A stretch of 16,564 bases of DNA, taken from the NCBI GenBank assembly GCA_024692925.1, contig JAILLX010000087.1, positions 1-16,564 on the forward strand, read 5' to 3'. Below, in pieces: positions 1-5,650 of the stretch (within the stretch, counting starts at the first letter, position 1; every line of letters starts with the position of its first letter). Below the pieces are notes generated by a model. That model was not told the origin of the DNA. It saw nothing but the letters and a program-made list of their open reading frames with translations, and did no database searches. The position numbers and the translations under genes were made by a program. Source of the DNA: a bacterium (GTDB lineage Bacteria > Pseudomonadota > Alphaproteobacteria > Rs-D84 > CACZYB01).

Positions 1-64
1 GCCTCTCCGCCCCCTACATCCCAACAGTTAGATTTTTTGGTAACGCTTCAAAATTGAAGCCTTG
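1..64 (-). repeat. Dispersed intergenic repeat, copy 1 (inverted relative to copy 2)
   Basis: The reverse complement of this stretch matches 11770-11833 without gaps at about 55 of 64 positions by eye. It contains a short hairpin, GCTTCAA-AA-TTGAAGC, at 45-60. It begins at the window edge, so the true left end may lie outside. Sequence beyond position 64 does not continue the match. No coding potential is seen. It is likely a member of a dispersed non-coding repeat family in this genome (inference). Confidence 0.75.
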
Positions 65-89
65 GAATGGGCGTCCTCCACTACCCTAT

Positions 90-114
90 GTCATCCCGAA
101 TTTATTTTGGGATC
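90..114. repeat. Short palindromic repeat element
   Basis: Hairpin with arms ATCCC (93-97) and GGGAT (109-113), flanked by GTC on the left. It is a degenerate relative of the neighbouring GTCAT-type palindromes and shares the core TTTATTTTGGGATCT with the copy at 220-244. No T-run follows, so it is not a convincing terminator. Confidence 0.5.
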
Positions 115-116
115 TT

Positions 117-142
117 AGACCCTAAAACAAGTTCAGGGTGAC
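117..142. repeat. Short palindromic repeat element
   Basis: Arms ACCCT and AGGGT enclose a core containing ACAAGTTC, and the unit ends in GTGAC. This layout matches the better-preserved copies at 185-210 and 12183-12207, which end in ATGAC, so it is probably a decayed member of the same family. Confidence 0.5.
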
Positions 143-184
143 AATTATATATAAGTGTGACGGAGGATGGGTTTGTTAGATTGT

Positions 185-210
185 GGATTCCGGATCAAGT
201 CCGGAATGAC
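185..210. repeat. Short palindromic repeat, well-preserved copy
   Basis: Perfect 8-base arms ATTCCGGA (187-194) and TCCGGAAT (200-207) flank the spacer TCAAG, and GAC follows. The TCAAG spacer and ATGAC tail recur at 12183-12207. Such elements are common between genes of Alphaproteobacteria (known); the family assignment is by eye. Confidence 0.7.
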
Positions 211-219
211 AATATTAGA

Positions 220-244
220 GTCCCACAAACTTATTTTGGGATCT
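220..244. repeat. Short palindromic repeat element, decayed
   Basis: Arms TCCCA (221-225) and TGGGA (237-241) surround an AT-rich loop. The right half, ACTTATTTTGGGATCT, resembles the copy at 90-114. It lies downstream of tRNA-Leu on the minus strand but lacks a T-run, so a terminator role is unlikely. Confidence 0.45.
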
Positions 245-291
245 CTGTTTCCTTTAATAATAACTGATTAAAATTAATTTACAGAAAATTT

Positions 292-378
292 TGGTAGGAA
301 CGGAGAGAATCGAACTCTCAAGGTCTTGCAACCAGCGGATTTTGAGTCCGCCGCGTCTACCAATTCCGCCACATTCCC
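292..378 (-). tRNA. tRNA-Leu (anticodon CAA)
   Basis: An 87-nt class II tRNA with a long variable arm and an encoded CCA. The anticodon stem GCGGA/TCCGC closes the loop CTCAAAA, giving anticodon CAA, which reads TTG. The T-arm carries GTTCGAT. The acceptor stem pairs GGGAATG with CGTTCCT, leaving a G-U closing pair. It lies 12 nt downstream of tRNA-Tyr on the same strand, so the two are probably one transcript. Confidence 0.95.
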
Positions 379-390
379 ATACAACAAAAA

Positions 391-477
391 TGGTGGGAAG
401 ACCAGGATTCGAACCTAGGTAGACATAATGTCGACAGATTTACAGTCTGTTGCTTTTGACCGCTCAGCCATCTTCCC
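391..477 (-). tRNA. tRNA-Tyr (anticodon GTA)
   Basis: An 87-nt class II tRNA with a long variable arm and an encoded CCA. The anticodon stem ACAGA/TCTGT encloses CTGTAAA, giving anticodon GTA. The acceptor stem GGGAAGA pairs fully with TCTTCCC, and the T-arm has GTTCGAATC. It is the promoter-proximal gene of the Tyr-Leu pair. Confidence 0.97.
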
Positions 478-488
478 AATACCGTGAA

Positions 489-516
489 ATAATACATTAT
501 TTTCACAAAAAGTCAA
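489..516 (-). promoter_or_regulatory. Promoter of the tRNA-Tyr/tRNA-Leu transcript
   Basis: On the minus strand, TTGACT (511-516) and TATTAT (489-494) are separated by 16 bases. The -10 box lies 11 bases upstream of the tRNA-Tyr 5' end. It is back-to-back with the plus-strand promoter at 524-552. Confidence 0.7.
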
Positions 517-523
517 TAAGTTA

Positions 524-552
524 TTTACAATTATCTCAAAATATCTTATACT
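524..552 (+). promoter_or_regulatory. Promoter of the secreted protein gene at 579
   Basis: TTTACA (524-529) and TATACT (547-552) are 17 bases apart. The ATG follows 26 bases after the -10 box, with a strong purine-rich ribosome-binding site (AGAGGGGG, about 567-573) in between. Confidence 0.6.
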
Positions 553-578
553 AATACTGTAAATAAGAGGGGGTAATC

Positions 579-1157
579 ATGAAAAAAATAATAACTTTGG
601 CATTATTATTAACTTTGTCTTTTACAGCAAAAGCTGGATATATAGAGTCTCCAAGCGTTTATGCATGTGGTAGTTGTTTTATTAAACTTCCGGAAAATTT
701 AAGTAGAAAATCTTTTGATTATGTGATGGATATTTCTACTGTTTATGATGAAGATGGAAAATTTATTGGCTTAGGTAAAATAGAAAAAGCATTAAATGAT
801 GCAGGATTTAAAGATTATAAAATAAAAACATTTAATTCTGGTTCAACAGTTTATTTCAATATTATAACTGATGAAAAAAATGCTGATTTAATGCCATTAG
901 TTATGACTAATGTTGATGGTGTTTCATCTATGAAAGATAAAAATTTGATTACATATGAAGATGATATTTATGCAACTACTTCGTATACAACTTGTCGTCA
1001 AAAAGCATATGACAATGCAATGAAAGATTTGCAATCTCATGGTGTTGTTGGCAATGAATTTGATATTACTCTTGATGATGCTTCTGCAAAAATTGGATAT
1101 TATAGTGATGATATGTTCCAAGTTCAAGTTTGTCTTGAAGCAGTAGAAACAGAATAA
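579..1157 (+). CDS. Secreted hypothetical protein with four cysteines
   Basis: I do not recognise the family of this 192-residue protein. It opens with a clear Sec signal peptide: KK, a Leu/Ile-rich core, then A-K-A at 17-19 as a likely signal peptidase I site. The mature protein would be about 173 residues, acidic, with Cys30 and Cys33 (CGSC) near its new N-terminus and Cys139 and Cys185 further on, which could form two disulfides in the periplasm (inference). The segment around C139 (CRQKAYDNAMKDL) resembles the helix of LPP20- or SIMPL-like periplasmic domains, but this is weak. The start is supported by the AGAGGGGG ribosome-binding site. The gene has its own promoter and a terminator right after it, so it is probably monocistronic. 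An export role is likely; the function is unknown. Confidence 0.8.
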   Translation: MKKIITLALLLTLSFTAKAGYIESPSVYACGSCFIKLPENLSRKSFDYVMDISTVYDEDGKFIGLGKIEKALNDAGFKDYKIKTFNSGSTVYFNIITDEKNADLMPLVMTNVDGVSSMKDKNLITYEDDIYATTSYTTCRQKAYDNAMKDLQSHGVVGNEFDITLDDASAKIGYYSDDMFQVQVCLEAVETE

Positions 1158-1186
1158 TTTTCTTGCAATAATATGTAAAAACTATT

Positions 1187-1216
1187 ATCCTACCTAGTAA
1201 AAAGGTAGGATTTTTT
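1187..1216 (+). terminator. Terminator of gene 579, overlapping the radA translation start region
   Basis: The 8-base stem ATCCTACC (1187-1194) / GGTAGGAT (1204-1211) has a 9-base loop and is followed by T residues to 1216. The radA ATG begins at the very next base, so the 3' arm (AGGTAGGA) also supplies the only ribosome-binding-site-like sequence for radA. Confidence 0.75.
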
Positions 1217-2584
1217 ATGAAAGCAAAAACTTTATTCGAATGCCAAAACTGTGGTGCAAAATATTCAAGATGGGCTGGGAAATGTGATTCTTGTAATTCT
1301 TGGAATTCTATTATAGAAGTAAGGGATGAACAAAGTGCTGTGCCAACTGGATTAACTGCGGGTGTTGGTGGAATAAAATTATCATTTCAAGGATTAAATG
1401 GGAAGGTTGATGATTTCCCAAGGACAAAGTGTGGCATAAATGAACTTAACCGTGTTTTGGGTGGTGGTTTGGTTGCTGGTGGAGTTGTTCTTGTTGGTGG
1501 TGATCCTGGAATTGGAAAATCAACAATACTTCTTCAAACAGTTTCATACATTGCAAATAACGGTGGAAAGGCATTTTATCTTACGGGTGAAGAATCAGTT
1601 AATCAAGTTCGTATGCGAGCAATTCGTCTTGGGCTTCAAAATGCTCCTGTAAATTTGGCGGCAAATTCAAATATTCGTGATATCGTCGCAACACTTAAAG
1701 AAGAAGATGATGTTAAAGTAGTGGTTATTGATTCGATACAAACGATGTTTTTGGATAGTATAGAGTCTGCTCCTGGAACTATATCTCAGGTTAGAAGTTG
1801 TGCAAATGAACTTATTCGTCTTGCAAAACTTAAAAATTTTGCTTTGTTTTTGATCGGTCATGTGACAAAGGAAGGTTCTCTTGCTGGACCAAGGGTTTTG
1901 GAACATATGGTTGATACTGTTCTTTATTTTGAAGGTGAACGTGGTCATCATTTTCGTATTCTTCGATCGGTTAAAAATCGTTATGGACCAACTGATGAAA
2001 TTGGTGTTTTTGAGATGACAGATAAAGGATTAACCGAAGTTGAAAATCCATCAGCTTTGTTTTTGGCTGAACGTAGGGGAAATATTTCGGGAAATTCCGT
2101 TTTTGCAGGGGTCGAAGGTACCAGACCACTTCTTTTAGAAATACAGGCTTTGGTTTCTTCTTCAAACTATGGAAATGCAAAACGTTCAGTTGTTGGATAT
2201 GATATGTCCAGACTTTCGATGATTACTGCGGTTTTGGATGCCAGAGGACATCAGGAGTTTTACTCATACGATATATTTTTAAATATTACCGGTGGATTAA
2301 AAATTACCGAACCAGCAGGTGATTTGGCTGTGGCTGTTGCATTGATGTCATCAAAAAATAATGTTCCTGCACCTGCGGATATGGCAATATTTGGAGAGAT
2401 AGGACTTTCGGGTGAAATTCGTGGTGTAAGTTTTACAGAGCAAAGAATAAAAGAAGCTGTAAAACTTGGTTTTAAAAAAATACTTCTTCCAAAAAGTATG
2501 AAGAAAAAGTATACAGCTCCGGATAATGTAAAAATTATCGAAGTGGGTCATATCCAAGATGTTGTTAATATGTTTATGAAATAG
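1217..2584 (+). CDS. radA: DNA repair/recombination protein RadA (Sms)
   Basis: RadA is a RecA-related, DnaB-like ATPase that processes branched intermediates and promotes branch migration during homologous recombination (known family role). The 455 residues match the usual length. Seen in order: an N-terminal C4 zinc finger (Cys9, Cys12, Cys23, Cys26), Walker A GDPGIGKST at 95-103, a Walker B-like VVVIDSIQT stretch, the RadA-specific KNRYG motif at 253-257, and a C-terminal Lon-protease-like domain (GGLKITEPAGDLAVAVAL onward) expected to lack proteolytic activity. The ATG sits directly after the T-run of the preceding terminator, and the likely ribosome-binding site AGGTAGGA is within that hairpin. 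cvpA follows 59 bases later but has its own promoter. radA-cvpA adjacency is common in Alphaproteobacteria. Confidence 0.97.
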   Translation: MKAKTLFECQNCGAKYSRWAGKCDSCNSWNSIIEVRDEQSAVPTGLTAGVGGIKLSFQGLNGKVDDFPRTKCGINELNRVLGGGLVAGGVVLVGGDPGIGKSTILLQTVSYIANNGGKAFYLTGEESVNQVRMRAIRLGLQNAPVNLAANSNIRDIVATLKEEDDVKVVVIDSIQTMFLDSIESAPGTISQVRSCANELIRLAKLKNFALFLIGHVTKEGSLAGPRVLEHMVDTVLYFEGERGHHFRILRSVKNRYGPTDEIGVFEMTDKGLTEVENPSALFLAERRGNISGNSVFAGVEGTRPLLLEIQALVSSSNYGNAKRSVVGYDMSRLSMITAVLDARGHQEFYSYDIFLNITGGLKITEPAGDLAVAVALMSSKNNVPAPADMAIFGEIGLSGEIRGVSFTEQRIKEAVKLGFKKILLPKSMKKKYTAPDNVKIIEVGHIQDVVNMFMK

Positions 2585-2595
2585 ATTTTATTTTC

Positions 2596-2624
2596 TTGAA
2601 TGTATATCAAAATTTTGATACAAT
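2596..2624 (+). promoter_or_regulatory. Promoter of cvpA, with a palindrome in the spacer
   Basis: TTGAAT (2596-2601) and TACAAT (2619-2624) are 17 bases apart. The spacer carries the perfect 16-base palindrome TATCAAAATTTTGATA (2605-2620), which overlaps the first bases of the -10 box. It may be an operator or just AT-rich sequence. Confidence 0.6.
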
Positions 2625-2643
2625 ATAGCCCAGAGGAAATAAG

Positions 2644-3360
2644 ATGTTTACTTTTTTAGATTTCGTATTTGTAGCAGTAGTACTTTTATCATCTGTTTTT
2701 GCATATAATGGAGGATTTATACAGGAATCTGTTTCTATTGCTGCTTGGATTGGTACTATTTTTTTAACAAAATATACGTTTCCTTTTGTTGAACCAAAAT
2801 TTGCTGAAATTTTTGGGTCAAGTTCGATGTTTTCTGCTATGTCGGCATATATTTCTGTTTTCGTAGTTTTGATTATGGTACTTTCATTTATAAATAAAAC
2901 TTTTTCTGATAAATTACATAAAACTAACTTTGGAAGTATTGATAAATCGCTTGGTTTTCTTTTTGGATTTTTTCGTGGTATTTTAGTAATGGCAGTTGCA
3001 TATATTGTAATATTATGGTTTATGCCTAATCCAAACAGACGTCCTGATTGGGTCACAGAGGCAAAATCAAAACCAATATTAAAAGTTTCATCAATGTTTA
3101 TTTCTTCGCTTCTTCCAACGACAAGTAATTTTTCTGAAATAAAATCCATTGTAAAAAGCGATATGTCAGGAACAGAAATTGAAACATTTGAAAAATTAAG
3201 CAAACCAGTTGTAGAAGGAAGTTTCGAATCTTCGGCTGAAAATGGTTATCAACCATCTGAAATAAAGGATTTGGAACGACAACTTCAACAATTACAACAA
3301 ATGGAATATGATTTTAATGTAAAGTATGAAACCTATTTAGATATTAAAAATGGTTTGTAA
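2644..3360 (+). CDS. cvpA: CvpA family inner membrane protein
   Basis: CvpA proteins are small polytopic inner membrane proteins, first linked to colicin V production and to envelope stress tolerance; the molecular activity is not settled. The 238 residues show the family pattern: an N-terminal hydrophobic segment (FLDFVFVAVVLLSSVFAY), a short NGG-containing turn, then three more hydrophobic segments (about 30-47, 62-82 and 100-122). The following soluble tail ends in a Gln/Glu-rich likely coiled coil (about 205-232), longer than in the ~160-residue E. coli protein. AGAGGA about 8 bases upstream supports the ATG. In many Alphaproteobacteria and in E. coli cvpA lies near purF; here the next gene is glgX, so that link is lost. 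Confidence 0.88.
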   Translation: MFTFLDFVFVAVVLLSSVFAYNGGFIQESVSIAAWIGTIFLTKYTFPFVEPKFAEIFGSSSMFSAMSAYISVFVVLIMVLSFINKTFSDKLHKTNFGSIDKSLGFLFGFFRGILVMAVAYIVILWFMPNPNRRPDWVTEAKSKPILKVSSMFISSLLPTTSNFSEIKSIVKSDMSGTEIETFEKLSKPVVEGSFESSAENGYQPSEIKDLERQLQQLQQMEYDFNVKYETYLDIKNGL

Positions 3361-3376
3361 TAAATTTTATTTCCTA

Positions 3377-3405
3377 TTTACTCATTATAAAAATTTTGAT
3401 ATAAT
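3377..3405 (+). promoter_or_regulatory. Promoter of glgX
   Basis: TTTACT (3377-3382) and a consensus TATAAT (3400-3405) are separated by 17 bases. The sequence just upstream of and into the -10 box, AAAATTTTGATA (3390-3401), is the same 12 bases as in the cvpA promoter. Confidence 0.65.
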
Positions 3406-3434
3406 AGTACTTAATTAATATAAGGAATATCTTT

Positions 3435-5549
3435 ATGTCAAAACTTAAAATTTTACCAGGCAGAGCATACCCTTTGGGTGCAACCTATGATGGCAGAGGA
3501 ACAAATTTTGCTCTGTTTTCACGAAATGCTGAAAAAGTTGAACTTTGTCTTTTTGATGCAAAGGGCAAAACCGAAACATATAGGATTGAGCTTGTTGAAT
3601 ATACTGATGAAGTTTGGCATTGTTATATAGAAGGTATTAAACCAGGGCAACTTTACGGATATCGTGTTTATGGTGAATATGCTCCGGAACGTGGACACAG
3701 ATTTAATGGAAATAAACTTCTTCTTGATCCATATGCAAAGGCACTATATGGAAAAATTGTTTGGTCCAGTGCTTTGTTTGCATATCAAATTCGAAATCCA
3801 CAAAAAGATTTGTCTTTTGATGAAAGAGATAGTGCAAAATATATGCCAAAATGTGTTGTGACAGATGATACCTATAAATGGCAAAATGAAAGAAAACCTG
3901 AAATACGAAGAAGTAATTCTGTTGTCTATGAAGTCCACGTAAAAGGTGCAACAAAATTAAATAAAAAAGTTCCAGAAAAATATCGTGGAACATTCGAAGG
4001 TTTGGCAAATAAAAATGTAATAAATTATTTTAAAAACCTTGGGGTCACAGCAATTGAACTTTTACCGATACAGGCATTTTTCCTTGGTTCAATACCTGAA
4101 AGAAAGGGACTTTATAACTATTGGGGTTATAATACGGCAAACTTTTTTACACCTGAACCAGCCTACCTTGCATCAAAGAATATAAACGAATTCAAAGCTA
4201 TGGTTGATGCATATCATGCTGCGGGATTGGAAATTATTATGGATGTGGTTTACAACCATACGCCCGAGGGAAACCACCTTGGCCCAACATTTTCTTTTCG
4301 TGGTATTGATAATGCTTATTATTACAGGTTGGTAAAGGATAATCCAAGATATTATGATGATACAACTGGATGTGGTAATACATTAAATTTTGATAATACA
4401 AGGGTTGTTCAAATGGCGATGGATAGTCTTCGTTATTGGTCAACCGATATGAAAATTGATGGTTTTCGTTTTGATTTGGCTGTATCACTTGGTCGAAATG
4501 ATTATGGATTTAAAACGGAATCTGATTTTTATGATGCAATGGCACAAGATCCAATACTTCAAAAGGTGAAAAGAATTGCTGAACCATGGGATATTGGACT
4601 TGGTGGATATCAGGTCGGAAATTTCCCTGCGGGATGGAGTGAATGGAACGGAAAATTCCGTGATACTACCCGTCGTTTTTGGCGTGGTGATGATGGGCAA
4701 ATTGGCGATATGGCGACAAGATTTACTGGATCATCTGAACTTTTTGATAAATTTGGAAGACGTCCATGGTCCACAGTAAACTTTGTGACTGCACATGATG
4801 GATTTACTATGAATGATTTGGTTTCTTATGATTACAAACATAACGAAGCAAATGGTGAAGAAAATCATGATGGTGAAAATAATAATGATAGCTATAATTA
4901 CGGTGTTGAAGGTAAAACTGATAATCAAAAAATAAATACCATCAGAAACAGACAAATTAAAAACTTTTTTGCTACTATTTTGCTTTCACAGGGGCTTCCT
5001 ATGATACTTGGTGGTGATGAAATAAAACGCACACAAAATGGAAACAATAATGCCTATTGTCAGGATAATAAAATAAGTTGGATTGATTGGTCGCTATTGG
5101 AAAAGAACAAGGAAATATTTGACTTTGTAAAAAAAGTAATTGAAATAAGAAAAAAACATATTGTCTTTCGTCGTTCAAAATTTTTTAAGGGGCAACGCAT
5201 TCCTGGGACAAGGAATAAAGATATAACATGGTTTACACCTGCGGGAAAGGAAATGACAACTGATGATTGGCATAATCCTAAAAATAAAACTTTGGTATTC
5301 AAAATTTCAGGTGAAGCCGGTGATAATTTCCATTTAGATAAAGAAGGAAATGCAACACCGGATAAAAACTTTTTTGTTATAATGAATGCTGATACAAAAA
5401 AGTACAGTTGTATTATTCCAATGCCAAAACCTCCGTATAAAAATTGGAAGGTGGTTTTTGATACATCAGAGTATAATAAAGAAACAAAATTGAAATCTAC
5501 ATCAATAGTTGTTAACCCAAGAACATTTATCCTTCTTGTTTCGGAATAG
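3435..5549 (+). CDS. glgX: Glycogen debranching enzyme GlgX (GH13 isoamylase type)
   Basis: GlgX hydrolyses alpha-1,6 branch linkages, preferring short side chains left by glycogen phosphorylase, in cytoplasmic glycogen breakdown. The 704 residues are within the family range, slightly longer than E. coli GlgX. The N-terminal part is a CBM48-like beta domain (G..YPLGATYDGRGTNFALFS onward). The GH13 barrel follows with all four conserved regions: DVVYNHT near 269, GFRFDLA near 342 (nucleophile Asp), AEPWD at about 382 (acid/base Glu) and FVTAHDGF near 450 (transition-state Asp). AAGGA eight bases upstream supports the ATG. No other glycogen gene is in the window, so it stands apart from any glg operon here. 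A related TreX/isoamylase annotation is possible, but the motif set fits GlgX best. Confidence 0.95.
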   Translation: MSKLKILPGRAYPLGATYDGRGTNFALFSRNAEKVELCLFDAKGKTETYRIELVEYTDEVWHCYIEGIKPGQLYGYRVYGEYAPERGHRFNGNKLLLDPYAKALYGKIVWSSALFAYQIRNPQKDLSFDERDSAKYMPKCVVTDDTYKWQNERKPEIRRSNSVVYEVHVKGATKLNKKVPEKYRGTFEGLANKNVINYFKNLGVTAIELLPIQAFFLGSIPERKGLYNYWGYNTANFFTPEPAYLASKNINEFKAMVDAYHAAGLEIIMDVVYNHTPEGNHLGPTFSFRGIDNAYYYRLVKDNPRYYDDTTGCGNTLNFDNTRVVQMAMDSLRYWSTDMKIDGFRFDLAVSLGRNDYGFKTESDFYDAMAQDPILQKVKRIAEPWDIGLGGYQVGNFPAGWSEWNGKFRDTTRRFWRGDDGQIGDMATRFTGSSELFDKFGRRPWSTVNFVTAHDGFTMNDLVSYDYKHNEANGEENHDGENNNDSYNYGVEGKTDNQKINTIRNRQIKNFFATILLSQGLPMILGGDEIKRTQNGNNNAYCQDNKISWIDWSLLEKNKEIFDFVKKVIEIRKKHIVFRRSKFFKGQRIPGTRNKDITWFTPAGKEMTTDDWHNPKNKTLVFKISGEAGDNFHLDKEGNATPDKNFFVIMNADTKKYSCIIPMPKPPYKNWKVVFDTSEYNKETKLKSTSIVVNPRTFILLVSE

Positions 5550-5590
5550 CATCTTGAAATTTTAAAAGTTTATTACTATATATACTCTGC

Positions 5591-5620
5591 TTGACTTGTT
5601 ATCAAGTTTTTTGCTACAAT
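5591..5620 (+). promoter_or_regulatory. Promoter of lon
   Basis: TTGACT (5591-5596) and TACAAT (5615-5620) are separated by 18 bases. The spacer includes the small inverted repeat ACTTG-TTAT-CAAGT starting inside the -35 box. It resembles a housekeeping-type promoter; I do not see a clear heat-shock (sigma-32) consensus. Confidence 0.65.
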
Positions 5621-5650
5621 TCCTAAAAATGAAATTAAAAGGATAATGTT

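Noticed and set aside
90..244. Clustered palindromes as a CRISPR array
   Set aside because: Units differ in sequence and spacing, there are no uniform spacers, and no cas gene is present.
220..291. Terminator for the tRNA-Tyr/Leu transcript
   Set aside because: The TCCCA/TGGGA hairpin is weak and no T-run follows on the minus strand; no convincing terminator was found.
2607..3203. A 198-codon open frame on the minus strand opposite cvpA
   Set aside because: cvpA has clear membrane segments, ribosome-binding site and promoter; the antisense frame is a by-product of its codon use.
5591..5620. Heat-shock (sigma-32 or CIRCE-type) control of lon
   Set aside because: The ACTTG/CAAGT inverted repeat is far shorter than CIRCE, and no CTTGAA/CCCAT-type sigma-32 promoter is seen.
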